A stretch of 64,000 bases of DNA from a virus, in IMG/VR virus record IMGVR_UViG_3300044712_000557, positions 29,163-93,162 of that record. One strand, given 5' to 3'. The position numbers were made by a program, and so were the translations under genes. The notes below the pieces were generated by a model. The model did not search any database. It saw only the letters and a program-made list of their open reading frames with translations, and was not told the DNA's origin. This document shows positions 28,101 to 39,000 of the stretch, one piece after another. The stretch's first letter is position 1; each line of letters starts with the position of its first letter.

Positions 28101-28475
28101 TTACTCCTTTGAGGCGTCCCAATAATAAAGGGTACCATCGACCTTCTTGCCACCGAACCAGTGGGCAAACTTCTTTAGAACGGGAGTGGAATCAAGCACT
28201 ACCGTGTATACGCAGGCGATGTTGGAGGCCTTAATCATGGCCTTCATGTGCTCTGCCATCCTTCTCAAGATGGTCATAGACTTACGGTAGTCTTCTCTGA
28301 CCCAGAAGGGCTCAATGTGGACCATGGCAAACATCGTCCAGGTGGCTACGACCTCTCCCTGCTCATTGAATGCAGCCAGGATTCTGGAGTTCCCCGCCTC
28401 ATATACGTCAGACCCAGGCACTTCTCTAGGAGCTAAGTGGAACTCGTCCGGCTCAAGTTCTCGATAGGTGATCAT
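28101..28475 (-). CDS. GNAT-fold acetyltransferase-like protein
   Basis: The 124-residue protein has the GNAT order: an N-terminal strand, SRILAAFNEQGEVVATWTM, HIEPFWVREDYRKSMTILRRMAEHMKAM (the strand-turn-helix where acetyl-CoA binds) and CVYTVVLDSTPVLKKF. The usual Q/R-x-x-G-x-G/A is not clear, so catalysis is unsure. Similar GNAT-like proteins occur beside tail or internal-core genes of podoviruses. Confidence 0.65.
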   Translation of the reverse strand: MITYRELEPDEFHLAPREVPGSDVYEAGNSRILAAFNEQGEVVATWTMFAMVHIEPFWVREDYRKSMTILRRMAEHMKAMIKASNIACVYTVVLDSTPVLKKFAHWFGGKKVDGTLYYWDASKE

Positions 28476-31172
28476 CTAGAATGTCTTCCAGTCTCGACGG
28501 ATCCAATCCATGGTCCAATGGGCAACAGTAGTAGCTCCATATTGGTCTAGCTGCAGATTGAAGTGATGCACCGTCATGGTCTTAGTGTATGTCCCTACCT
28601 GGAACCATACTTCTCCGTCCAACGACCCCCACACCGACCAGACAGACCCAGTCCTCTGAAGATGGATATATGAGACATGCAGCGCTGCTACGGCCTGACT
28701 GGATCGATTGTATGTCCAGCTACTGCTATCCTTCGTTGCCAGTCTGAACCCCCATCCTCCATAGTACTGAGCGTATGCCATAACGGCATCGCTTTCATCG
28801 CTGTCATAGGCTATCAACCTAACGTTCTGATAGCTAGTAAATGGAGTGATGCCAAACTTCCACGTCAGAGAAAAGTCTCCAGCGGGGGCGTACGCCTGGG
28901 AGATTTCCCACGTAGCGTTTCCGGGCAGCTTCAGCGTAATCCTAGACGATGGAGAATTATAGGCAATCACCGGAGATCCAGTGTTGATCGTAACGCTCCA
29001 TTTGGCGTCTAGGCTGCTACCCGTAAACTCGTCATCCTGGGTATTAGGAGATCCAGGAGGAGTGTCGGGACTCCACAAGCTAGACCCTCCAGATGCGGCC
29101 ACCGTAACGTTTACTCGGTCGTTGCCCGCGTCATCGGCCACCGTTAGCGTTACGTTAGATCCCTCTACTAGGTTTACATTCTTTCGGGTACCTACAAGTG
29201 ATCCGGCCTTAGAGACTTGGATCTTCTGCGCATCGGCCAACAACCCCGAAAGCCCCGTTACTCCGATTTCGTCTGCCCCACCATCCTGATGAGACGAGGC
29301 GTGTGATGCAGGAGTTCCTGCCGCCGCTGGCTTCCAAGTAGACGTAGCTGACTCGTATGCCAGCACATTAGTGTTGGCTGCGCCAGCAGTATCAACGTCA
29401 GTCAGATCGTTTAGAGCGCTAGCTCCACCGCCGCCACCAGTGCTCCATACCACGCCACCAGCTCCATTGGGGGCCAGCCTCTTACTTGTGTCCGTCTCGG
29501 AGGCACTCATCGCCGTGATAGGGTGAGCCGGGAAGTCGCTTCGCCCACTAAGAGAATTGTGAACTGTTGCGCTCCCAGACTGAGTTATCTGAATCCCCTT
29601 GGCGTGGATGAGGGTCACTGCCACGATCCGCGACTTATGCGTTCCTGCATATGTAGATTTACAGTGAAGCGTCAACTTCGCAATCGGCACTACCTCTTCG
29701 AATGGCAACGTGCCCCAGGATAGAGTTAGGTAGTCCTCCCCCTGAGCTGACGCCAATGTTGCATGGGTAGCTTGTCCTGGAATCCACGCGAACTGTTTGG
29801 CAGCAACGTTGCATGGATGCGCCGCCAGGAACACGTTCATATAGTTCCCGCTGGATAGCCCGTCCATCTCCGTGAGCTGCCAAGCTCCACCAGTTAGCTG
29901 GTTCCACTTCGGGTATGTTGTCCCGCTGATGAACGGGAAGGTTGGAGTGTCATCCCAGACCCATTCTCCCGTGGCTCCAGTACGGTACATGACATGGTAT
30001 GGACCGCCATCAGATACGGCAGACAGGGTTCTAACTACGTCCTCGTCGGCGATGATTGCCGAAGCTACAGCGGGCGTAATCGCCGCATCGGAGTCAGTAT
30101 CCAGCGTGTACCCAGTGATTGCTGCTCCTGAGATTAACTCCGTCCCCTCAGTGAAGTGGTGAGTATAATGCTCCCAGATATCCCTCTCGGCACCATGGGC
30201 TTCGAAGTAGGAGATCCCATCAGAGAGCGTATTGGAATAATAGACCGCAGCTACTGGAATAACCGTGCGGTCCAAGATGGACCATGGGGTGGCCACGGCA
30301 CTTACGGACAATACTCCGCTTGCATTGTAGTAGAAGTAGTACATGCCCGTAGATGTGCCATGCCCAGTCCCAGCGGTTTCTGTGGTCTTGACATACTTCA
30401 CGCCATCAATCCAGATGGTGAAGTTCGCACCGGTTGGAGTAACCGTGATCTTGCGAGTAGTCTTGTCGTAAGAGATCGTTACCAGGGCCGATCCATCGGT
30501 AGCCCTCTTGAATCCATGCTTCCTCTGGTAAAGATCGTGGTCATCATCGCCTAATCCCGTTAGGGCCAATCCATGATCCAGAGTGCCGCAGTTCGCAGCA
30601 TTCTGGTGCGTGTGATCTGGCACCTCAGAAGCTAGCCCCCCAGACGCCTCTTCTTTTAGGTATTGAGTATGGTCATCATCCAGGAGTCCGGCGATATCAC
30701 TGCCGTGATCGATCTGCCTAGGCTCGCCATAGTTGGAGCTGGCATTCCAGAATACAACATCCTTATCAACAAGAGTCTCTCTATTGATATTGGAAAGCTC
30801 ATACATGGACGGCAGTACAGTGATGTTTACTGCAACATCAAAAATACCGCCACCATGCCCGTACGATACGGTGCCGATCATCACCTGTGGCGTGGGGGCT
30901 ACCGGACGAGTATTGGTTAGCACCCCACCAAGCTTGGCCCAGAGAGTGTCTCCTACGGCCCATGTGTCTCCGCTGGTCTGCGTCATAGACCTAAGTAGGC
31001 CCTTGCGCAATACCCATACCTTTTGCCCAACTGTAGAGTCGGACATCGTAACGCCGGCAATTTTGTGGCCGTTGGATAGCCCTGGCTTTTCTGCTGCGCC
31101 TGACCATACCTGGATAGTGGGAGTAGCCCCTCCCGATCCGCCATGCTGGACGACAGTTCCCCTTAGGATCAC
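28476..31172 (-). CDS. tail fibre / receptor-binding protein with lectin-like C-terminus
   Basis: The 898-residue protein is beta-rich throughout. Segments such as DHTQYLKEE and DDDHDLYQRKHG are typical fibre-shaft or trimerisation repeats. ALNDLTDVDT near residue 600 is a common fibre linker. The last 200 residues (from DDEFTGSSLDAKWS to HWTMDWIRRDWK) look like a concanavalin A/DUF1349-like jelly roll that would bind sugar. It likely recognises the host surface. It lies next to two shorter fibre-associated genes. Confidence 0.75.
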   Translation of the reverse strand: MILRGTVVQHGGSGGATPTIQVWSGAAEKPGLSNGHKIAGVTMSDSTVGQKVWVLRKGLLRSMTQTSGDTWAVGDTLWAKLGGVLTNTRPVAPTPQVMIGTVSYGHGGGIFDVAVNITVLPSMYELSNINRETLVDKDVVFWNASSNYGEPRQIDHGSDIAGLLDDDHTQYLKEEASGGLASEVPDHTHQNAANCGTLDHGLALTGLGDDDHDLYQRKHGFKRATDGSALVTISYDKTTRKITVTPTGANFTIWIDGVKYVKTTETAGTGHGTSTGMYYFYYNASGVLSVSAVATPWSILDRTVIPVAAVYYSNTLSDGISYFEAHGAERDIWEHYTHHFTEGTELISGAAITGYTLDTDSDAAITPAVASAIIADEDVVRTLSAVSDGGPYHVMYRTGATGEWVWDDTPTFPFISGTTYPKWNQLTGGAWQLTEMDGLSSGNYMNVFLAAHPCNVAAKQFAWIPGQATHATLASAQGEDYLTLSWGTLPFEEVVPIAKLTLHCKSTYAGTHKSRIVAVTLIHAKGIQITQSGSATVHNSLSGRSDFPAHPITAMSASETDTSKRLAPNGAGGVVWSTGGGGGASALNDLTDVDTAGAANTNVLAYESATSTWKPAAAGTPASHASSHQDGGADEIGVTGLSGLLADAQKIQVSKAGSLVGTRKNVNLVEGSNVTLTVADDAGNDRVNVTVAASGGSSLWSPDTPPGSPNTQDDEFTGSSLDAKWSVTINTGSPVIAYNSPSSRITLKLPGNATWEISQAYAPAGDFSLTWKFGITPFTSYQNVRLIAYDSDESDAVMAYAQYYGGWGFRLATKDSSSWTYNRSSQAVAALHVSYIHLQRTGSVWSVWGSLDGEVWFQVGTYTKTMTVHHFNLQLDQYGATTVAHWTMDWIRRDWKTF

Positions 31173-31892
31173 TTACGGCCTCCATCCGGCAAAGATATAC
31201 TCTGGCGTTCCAGCGCCCACTCTTCCTTGCCAACGATAATTAGTTCCACCATTTGGAGATGTTCCAAGCGCGGTATACCTAGCGGATGTTCCTATATTCA
31301 GAGCTGTGACGCCGCTGAAGTATGGAACCCCGGAGACATCGTATGGGTTTACGGTCTGGTTGCTGAAGACATGATCGGGCCAGTTGCTCTGAGTGATTCC
31401 GAAGGCCGTGTATAGCGGGATAGAGTAGCTGGGGAAACTGTTAGCATCAACTCCATGGATAACCGTGCCGCCAGCAAGAATAAAATCCCTCACGGAATTA
31501 TTTCCAGTTGTAATGTAGTCTGGGCCTGGGGCAATCTCTAGGTAATTAAGGCCGTTATAGATGAATACGTCATGAGTGCTCACAGATAGCGGCGTTGTTT
31601 TATTGCTAGCATTCCTATCCGTGATGGTATGACCCTGCGAGGCTAGCCAAGCCTTAAAGGTTGGGTCAATGCTCACATCGAACAAGATACGCTTAGCACC
31701 AGCCCCGGCCATTGCGGTAATGACATTCGTAGTAAGCGCCTGTATCGATGCTGCCTGCGCCTCATAGGATTCTGATCCTGGAGGCCAGTGTGTCCAGAAA
31801 AGATTGTCCCCAATTCCGAATAGGCCACCGGGCTGCTCGGAGTTCTGAGCTAAGAACGCCTCCCAACCTAGGGCCAACTTAACGTCTGTCAT
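31173..31892 (-). CDS. fibre-associated protein with GATase1/ThuA-like fold
   Basis: The 239-residue protein alternates strands and helices: AKRILFDVS, FKAWLASQGHTITD, HDVFIYNGLNYL, VRDFILAGGTVIHGVD. This resembles ThuA-like or class I amidotransferase-like domains, without a clear nucleophile cysteine. The C-terminal part is beta-rich and ends with EYIFAGWRP. It is sandwiched between fibre genes, so a carbohydrate-linked or structural role is likely. Confidence 0.5.
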   Translation of the reverse strand: MTDVKLALGWEAFLAQNSEQPGGLFGIGDNLFWTHWPPGSESYEAQAASIQALTTNVITAMAGAGAKRILFDVSIDPTFKAWLASQGHTITDRNASNKTTPLSVSTHDVFIYNGLNYLEIAPGPDYITTGNNSVRDFILAGGTVIHGVDANSFPSYSIPLYTAFGITQSNWPDHVFSNQTVNPYDVSGVPYFSGVTALNIGTSARYTALGTSPNGGTNYRWQGRVGAGTPEYIFAGWRP

Positions 31893-31893
31893 G

Positions 31894-32754
31894 CTATACC
31901 CCGCTTGCCACGTAGGCTACCAACGTGCCCTCTAAAGTGTCCCAGGACATTAGGCCTTCGCCCGCAGCATAATCAACCCCAGCCTCAACAGCGGAATTCC
32001 ATTCTACCCTAGATGGGTTGTCGATTACTGACTTCGTAGGCTCAGTATTGAACTGCACTCTTTCTAGCCCGTCGACTCTGGCTTCATCGTTCACATCATC
32101 CCCGGCCATATGGATAGCACGCGGATTATCAATGCGTCCTTCCCCTGTGCCAGAGACAGACATGTCGATGTGCTTAACGCCTGTTATCTCTCCATCTCCG
32201 GTCATGTAAATGGTACGAGCCTGATCGATGATGGCGTGTCCGACTCCACCAGTAAAGACTAGATCCTTAACGTCTCCGATAGCATTGCCGCCCATATCGA
32301 GGTCGCCCAGCATGTCCTGGGCTCCAGACCTAGCGAGCTTCTCGCTATCCAGCTCTTCAATGGCAGCCTTAACATTGACAGCAGATACATATCCAGACCC
32401 AACATGCGTAATCTGGTCAGATGGGTGCGTGTGTGGTCCTGGGGTGCCTCCAGAGGCCACCGACCAGCTACCATCCTCCCTGAGGAACTTCGTGGTCCCA
32501 GGGGTGACTCCGGGGTCGGGAACGTAGCCATGCATGTGGGCAGGGCCACTGCCACGGAAGACGTCATTGGGGTCTAGGTAGGTGGGAGTCTTGCCAAGGC
32601 GCACTACGGCCCCCTGAAGCTCCTCTACGGCCTTCGGAGAGGGCATGGCGGCCTTGGCGTCGGCCAGGGCCTTCTTTAGCTCCCGGATTTCGTCATTCAA
32701 CTCCCGGATTGAAACCTTGACGTCCAGCGATGCTTCCTGTGGAACGCGTGCCAT
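31894..32754 (-). CDS. tail fibre-type protein
   Basis: The 286-residue protein has an N-terminal coiled coil (IRELNDEIRELKKALADAK, residues 16-34), a GWS-type fibre motif (TKFLREDGSWSVASGG), then HTHPSDQITHVGSGYVSAVNVKAAIEELDSEK, a standard phage fibre linker. The C-terminal 150 residues are beta-helical repeats. It probably attaches or connects the fibre. The start overlaps the stop of the upstream tail protein. Confidence 0.7.
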   Translation of the reverse strand: MARVPQEASLDVKVSIRELNDEIRELKKALADAKAAMPSPKAVEELQGAVVRLGKTPTYLDPNDVFRGSGPAHMHGYVPDPGVTPGTTKFLREDGSWSVASGGTPGPHTHPSDQITHVGSGYVSAVNVKAAIEELDSEKLARSGAQDMLGDLDMGGNAIGDVKDLVFTGGVGHAIIDQARTIYMTGDGEITGVKHIDMSVSGTGEGRIDNPRAIHMAGDDVNDEARVDGLERVQFNTEPTKSVIDNPSRVEWNSAVEAGVDYAAGEGLMSWDTLEGTLVAYVASGV

Positions 32755-35700
32755 TACTGATCACTCCTCTGGTCCGTATCTCCTACGCTTAGCTCGGTCC
32801 AGTTGCCGGTAGACTGGTGGCGAACGCGAACCATGTATGTCTCAAATCCATGGAAGCCTTCAGAGCTGGCGTAGGAAGTACGCAACTTGACGGCCAGCCT
32901 GCGGCCCTTCGTGTCCCTTGGCAAGATGACCGTGTAGACGTCTCTAACATCTGGGTCGACCACAACAGTTTCGGTGCAGTGGAGATGGCCGTTCTTATAG
33001 ATGTCCAGATACAAATTATGCAAGCTCTGGATCTCCAACTCTACCTGATTGATCCAGGCCAAGTCGCCACCGTTGGGTGGGATGATATTACCAAGGTCCA
33101 TCGAGTACACATGCTGAGGACGGGCATTGTAGGTAACCCCGAAGCCATGGAACGACAATGCGCTCATGGCCCCAAAGATCTCTACCTGCACCCTCATAAA
33201 TGGACCCAAGTCCAGGATGTCTGCCCTCCAGATGCCCTCTCGCATCATCGAGTACGAGAGTGTTTTGTTAGGAGCAGCAGGGAACTCGGTCGCATCGGTG
33301 TACAGATTAACGGTTCCTACGGACCCTCCAGTCTTACCGTGAATCTGAAGGTCGGCAGGATCCTTTCGAGTCAACGGAGAATCGCCTTCGATATACGGAG
33401 ATAGCATCTCAATGTAGATGTCGCTCCCACTATCAAGCTCTCCGTCCTCAATCTTGATCACGTTTCCTTCGTAGCTGCCGGCGATCAGGCCCCCATCGTA
33501 TTCGCGATGAAGCGACATGATGGTGTTTACCCCATACGTGAAGCGGCACCATTCGTCTCCGTAGAACTTCCACAGGGACGTAGATGCAGTTTCGAATACC
33601 GACTCCTTAGCGTACGGGGAACTGCAGTATAGGAATAGCTTGCTCCCAGGGGTAGCTGTCAGCGTCAGAATGCCAGAGCTGGTATCGATCGTGGCAACCA
33701 CGGAAGGGTGCGCTGAGGCAACCTGATAGTCTCCAGCAACTCCTCCCGTGCCATTGATAGCGTGCATCATGTTGGTCCACGAGATGTCAGCGTCGTTACC
33801 GATCAGCACTTCTCCGTTGGCATTCACCTCGTTTGTTACGAAGCGATACGTACGGCTGTCGATGATGACCTTGTCGCCATTTCTAGGGTTCGTCGTCTCA
33901 TAGCTGATCGTAGCGATAGGGTTGGAACCCTCAGGGGCCAGCATATAAAGGTTGTGGTCGTCCATCTCATAACGGAATCGACCGTTCTTGGTATCTAGCG
34001 CCGATACTCCATAGCGATCGTAACCCTTCCAGAGCATACTGGTTCCAGCGAACGGTACCGGCTCTCCGCTAGCTCCCGTGAATACCATGGGTCCGTCTGC
34101 GGCACGGTAGTACACGCTATTCCCGTCTACGGTCACAGAGCTGTCTACGGGCGGGTTAGCCACACTGAGAGGATCTGGGTAGAGATCGGCCAAGAGATTG
34201 TCTTCTAGCACGTCTCCACTGCCGGCAATGCGTACGATGTCCTTGCTCATGCCAACGAAGATGCCAGAGGACGTCTTGACGCACCACTTTGGCTCACCAT
34301 ACATGCGCAGATCGATCGTCTGATAGAGGCTAAAGCTGGACGGAGAACGCTGCGAGGATGGGTAAAGCCACCCCTCCTTCGTAAGGGCGAAGATCCTCTT
34401 GTTCCATGGCCCCGCCACAGAGATGATGTTGTCTGGAGGCCCTACGGACCCAGCTTCGTACACCTCATTCTCGATGAGCGCCTCAAGCTCGCTCTTGTAG
34501 ATCTTGGCCACCAGATCTGGCGTCTCATCCGACTCATTGGTCGTCTCTGAAAACGCATACGAAGACAGTCTTGCCCACTCGCCTGGGTCATCTAGAAGAT
34601 TTGGTTCTGAGATGTCATCGATCGTCATCCCGCCGCCAGGAGAAGCTGGTAGAATCGCCACGCGATAGTAGGTGTCTAGCCATCCGCCATATAGGTAGAC
34701 CCATACCTGATTGACCTGGGAGTCCTTCAGGTTCATCGTTGCGGCCGGGACAGTGAACTGCAGCGTCTGCTGCTGGAGTACGATCGACTTAGAGATCGGG
34801 GACATCGGGGACAGCTCTGTGTAGACCTCCGCGCCACCTCGATCCATGAACTTGCGAGCGAATCGGTATCCTACCTGGAATGACCCAGTCAGAGCCCTAT
34901 TGCCTCCACCGGTCCAGATGGCATCGTCAAGGTAGATCTTCTCTGTAGCGCCTGGGATGCATGTGTAGACCACCTTGAACCCACGAATAGTCTTCCAGTC
35001 ACGTCCAGGCGTTCCCCCAACACGATTGAACTGACCGCGAGTCACAGTTAGGTGGCCCCAGGCTGGAGATGCTGCCGAAGTATCGGCCCTCTCCCTGGAG
35101 CGCGATCCGGCGAACCTGCCAAGCGCACGTAGCACCTTCCCCGCGTCCGAAGGGCTCTTTACGCGCGTGATGTCCTGAGGCGTCAGCACCGATAGCAGCT
35201 TCGTATTCGAGATCCCATAGGCGGCAGCCGCATTTGACGCCGCATCCTTGATGTCTACCGTGCCGGTATTCCTAATGTTGAAGTCGAAGTAGTAGTAGTC
35301 GTCCAGGAATGGGTCAGCACCGGTCGACATACCAAACATGATGGTGACCTTGTCGACCTTGCGCGGCTCTTCTAGGTGGACTCGAATGTCGAAGAGGTCC
35401 GTCTGACCTCCGATATTCCCCAGGAAGTTGAGGAAGTCTTCATTAGTCGTCCACTTCTTCTGGACCGCAGCGCGGCCAGAGCCTGGGTCTGGAGTAAGCT
35501 CCATGGCACCATTAGGAACCGATCCATCGTAGTTGTCACGGTAGATGCCAGTCCCCTCTTTGACTTCTACGGCCGGACTCTCCGTGCTACTGAAGTCGCA
35601 GGCCGCAAAAGTGATGGCGTCAATAGCGCTGAGGATAGGAGCTGACGCTGGAGCCGCTATGCCCCAGTTATTGAGCGTCTCGCCGTCCCACTTCTTCTTG

Positions 35701-36038
35701 TCGGTTCCACGCGCCATGAAGCACTGATACGAATCGTCGGCAAACATCATGTCGCCAGTTCCGTCGAAGCCGACCATCTGACGTTCGCCGTTGATGTACA
35801 GGCTGTCGCCAGCGCCCGCGATCCTGTACATATTCCCCTGCAGTTCTGCCGTATAGAGGGAATGCACAGGACCATCGAGGCCAGAGTAGAGCGCAGAGCT
35901 TCCCCTGCGCATCCTACGAGCACCAATCTCGTCAGGGATGGTGTTGTCGGCCCTTAGGAGCACTCCATCAGGGCCGTTCACCTCGTCTGCGTCAGGTACC
36001 CACTTCCATGAAGAAGATCGCTTCCAGATGTTCGCCAT
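32754..36038 (-). CDS. large tail protein, nozzle-like
   Basis: The 1094-residue beta-rich protein starts WKRSSSWKWVPDADEVNGPDG and contains propeller-like strands (GNMYRIAGAGDSLYINGE, MMFADDSYQCFMARGTDKKKWDG). Size and position after the adaptors suit a podovirus tail nozzle (T7 gp12-type role) or stabilisation protein. Near residue 760 it carries one copy of the DADxxxxNxxxAINGTGG module found in four tandem copies in the neighbouring 1153-residue protein. Confidence 0.65.
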   Translation of the reverse strand: MANIWKRSSSWKWVPDADEVNGPDGVLLRADNTIPDEIGARRMRRGSSALYSGLDGPVHSLYTAELQGNMYRIAGAGDSLYINGERQMVGFDGTGDMMFADDSYQCFMARGTDKKKWDGETLNNWGIAAPASAPILSAIDAITFAACDFSSTESPAVEVKEGTGIYRDNYDGSVPNGAMELTPDPGSGRAAVQKKWTTNEDFLNFLGNIGGQTDLFDIRVHLEEPRKVDKVTIMFGMSTGADPFLDDYYYFDFNIRNTGTVDIKDAASNAAAAYGISNTKLLSVLTPQDITRVKSPSDAGKVLRALGRFAGSRSRERADTSAASPAWGHLTVTRGQFNRVGGTPGRDWKTIRGFKVVYTCIPGATEKIYLDDAIWTGGGNRALTGSFQVGYRFARKFMDRGGAEVYTELSPMSPISKSIVLQQQTLQFTVPAATMNLKDSQVNQVWVYLYGGWLDTYYRVAILPASPGGGMTIDDISEPNLLDDPGEWARLSSYAFSETTNESDETPDLVAKIYKSELEALIENEVYEAGSVGPPDNIISVAGPWNKRIFALTKEGWLYPSSQRSPSSFSLYQTIDLRMYGEPKWCVKTSSGIFVGMSKDIVRIAGSGDVLEDNLLADLYPDPLSVANPPVDSSVTVDGNSVYYRAADGPMVFTGASGEPVPFAGTSMLWKGYDRYGVSALDTKNGRFRYEMDDHNLYMLAPEGSNPIATISYETTNPRNGDKVIIDSRTYRFVTNEVNANGEVLIGNDADISWTNMMHAINGTGGVAGDYQVASAHPSVVATIDTSSGILTLTATPGSKLFLYCSSPYAKESVFETASTSLWKFYGDEWCRFTYGVNTIMSLHREYDGGLIAGSYEGNVIKIEDGELDSGSDIYIEMLSPYIEGDSPLTRKDPADLQIHGKTGGSVGTVNLYTDATEFPAAPNKTLSYSMMREGIWRADILDLGPFMRVQVEIFGAMSALSFHGFGVTYNARPQHVYSMDLGNIIPPNGGDLAWINQVELEIQSLHNLYLDIYKNGHLHCTETVVVDPDVRDVYTVILPRDTKGRRLAVKLRTSYASSEGFHGFETYMVRVRHQSTGNWTELSVGDTDQRSDQ

Positions 36039-36048
36039 CTAGGCCCCC

Positions 36049-39000
36049 TTATACGTTGGCGAGAGCTTCGACGGTCTGAGTCACTCCATCGTCAGAGACT
36101 GCTCGGTCGAAGATCGCGTTGCCGGCAGAGTCGTACCACGTCTGAGCAGACGCTGTCTGGTCGATCTTGTTCGCGAAGCGCTGGAAGACAAGCTGCAGCA
36201 TCTCTCCATACCCAGCCGTTGGTCCAGGAACTGACGCCAGCTCAGCGGCAGGAGACAGATTCCATGGACGAGCACCCGCGCCCAGAGCGTAGATGGTCGT
36301 GTTGTTTGGGATTGTGCTCCATGAGGAGTCTACCGTGGCCTCGCGCTGGCCTCCATTGTAAGAAACCACCACGCGGGCCTGCCCTGCCCCATCTCCATCC
36401 AGGGTCACTACGACGCATCCGTTGTAGTAGTTGTCCGTAGGAGACGCATTGGAGTCAAGCTTGATCTTCACCCCACTCGGAGAAGACTGAGTCTGGGCGT
36501 ATCCAACACGCAGCCACATGGACGAGAGCACGGCATTGATGTCGTTTCCGTTGCCGGTACTGGTAGCGATGATTCCGTCTCCGTCACCGTTGCCGATGGC
36601 CGTGATGGCGTCAGCATTCGTTGGACCCTGCGAAGCGTCGATGTCCAGCTCGCTTAGGCGCATAGCAGTACGAACCTGTATGTGCTGATCCCTGAAGGAT
36701 GCACCAGAAGCGTCATGGATTACTAGGTCCAGCATCTCGCACTGCATTTCTGCTGCGCTTAGCGTTAGCTTATACAAGTAGGTTGAAACCTGCGTCGGAG
36801 CGTTATCTGACGTGCTGTCATAAACTCCGTCCTTGTAGATCAAGCAGTCAGCCTGTACAGGGGCCGTACTCGTGTAGAACAAGTCAGACGACGAGCCAGA
36901 TGGAGCCCTCAGCGTGAAGGTAATGGTCTTGGCTACGCCATACTGGCCGTCGAATTGAAGTGTCTGCATGAGATCCTCTTCTAGAGATGCCGCTAGCGGC
37001 TCAGTTGCGGTAGTGAAAGTCTTGTCACTACCATAAAGGGTACCACCGCCATTTGCCGTATATACGGCCTTGGCCTTGAAGAAATACGTCCTCTTGAGAG
37101 CTAGCCCAGAGACTACAGCAGAGAATGGAGTAGTCCCGTCGTTCGCATAGTTGACAGGAGTAGTTTCATTGGACCACGGAGCAGAAGTCTCTGTGGTTAG
37201 GGTGAACGTGGCCTCATCTGTCGAGAACGTCAGTGTTGGGTTCGTGTTGGTCGGGACTACTAGAGTGACGTAGTTGTCGATTGCGCTGATAGCTGCCGTC
37301 ACGTATGGATGAGCTGCGGCTGCTACGTAGTTGATTCCCTCAACCCCACCATCCTTATTGATGGCGTACTTGAGATTCAACATCGTGGCATCAGCGTTCG
37401 TGCCAATCAGTACTTGATATCCACCACCAGGAAGATCGGTTCCTCCACTCATAACTGTCGTAGTCACGGCGGCGCTGGTGTCGGATAGGTCGATCGAGTT
37501 TCCGGCAGCTCCACTGCTTAGGGCAGTGATGCTAACGGTGTTTGGACCAGAGTTGTGGACCGCTGACACCCAACTGTTCGCCCCTCCACCCCATGGGAGG
37601 TAATCGTTGCCAACTCCTGGCGTTCCACCGCTATTGTTGATGGCCCTGGTTAGGTTCAGGAACGTAGCGTCGGCGTCGGCTCCAATGAGAACGTCTCCGG
37701 CCACCTCAACCTGATCTCCGCCGCTTGGGTCGGTAATCGTGAAGCTAGACTCGTCAGACGTGAAGTCAGCGTTTCCGTAATGCCCAGCAGCCAGGGTCGT
37801 GAATGTGATCCAATCACTGCCTGCGCTATGAGTCGCAGAGAAGAGAGGATGAGCAGCAGGACCAGCTCCGAAGTTGTAGGCAATGTAATCGTTACCCACC
37901 CCAGAGGTACCACCAGAGTTGTTGATGGCACGCGACAGATTCAACATCGTAGCGTCCGCATTTGCCCCGATAAGGACATCTCCCGCGTCCTCTACCTGCG
38001 ATCCTCCAGTTGGGCTAGTAGGAGTGATCGACGCATCAGTCGTGGATATGGTGATGTTGCCTACCGACCCCACTGATAGAACGGTTAGATTGATCTCGTC
38101 GGCCCCGGCATCCTGTGCTGCAGACACGAGCGGATGAGCCGCGTTGTTCCAGGAGATGTAGTCTCCACCCGCTCCCTCTGTCCCACCGCTCTTGTTTATA
38201 GCGTGAGCTAGATTGAGCATGGTTGCGTCTGCATTTCCAGCCCTCTTGACGTCTCCAGCCTGAGCCACTGTAGATACGAACGTATATACAGCATCTGGAT
38301 TGGGCCCGCCAACCGGGATCGTAACCGTCTTTGTGATGGCTGGGTTAGTTCCGTTGATGTAGGCCAACTTACCGCCGGATGCGGCCACTTCATTCTTGAA
38401 CTTGTAGATCCCAGGAACTCCGCCAGCGGTTGGCAACGTGACAATCTTGCCGTGGGTAGGCTGTGTTCCATTCACGTAGGCGATCTTGCCGCCAGTCGAT
38501 ACCACCTCATTGACAAAGGTGTACGTAGATCCCTCGATCACGATAGTGTCGAGCGGAGAAGGTTGTCCACTGTAGGCGAACTGGCCAGTAGCAGTACTGT
38601 TAGTCAGGAACGTGTACGTGATCGCACCAATCGTCAACACCTTGCCGTTGGTTACGTTCACACCATTGTTGTAGTCTACCCTGCGGTACGCTTGGCTATT
38701 CCACAGGAATGACACATCTACTCCACTAGGGAGAGAGTTGGCATCGATGGTTCCATTTAGGACAGCCGATACGTGCGATACGGAAGAAGCATCCTCAGAA
38801 GTAACTGTCGGCGTAGCAGCCAGCGTAGAAGCCGACACGGTAGAAGACGAGGCGTTCGCTGTCGGCAGATAACCATAGGTGATGCCTCCGTACGACACGT
38901 AGGTACCCTGCCCGGCCCAAAGGTTGTTCGATACCGTACGCGACACGTAGATATAGAACTGGTACGAAGTACCGTAGTCTAGGCCAGTGATCGTCTGCGA

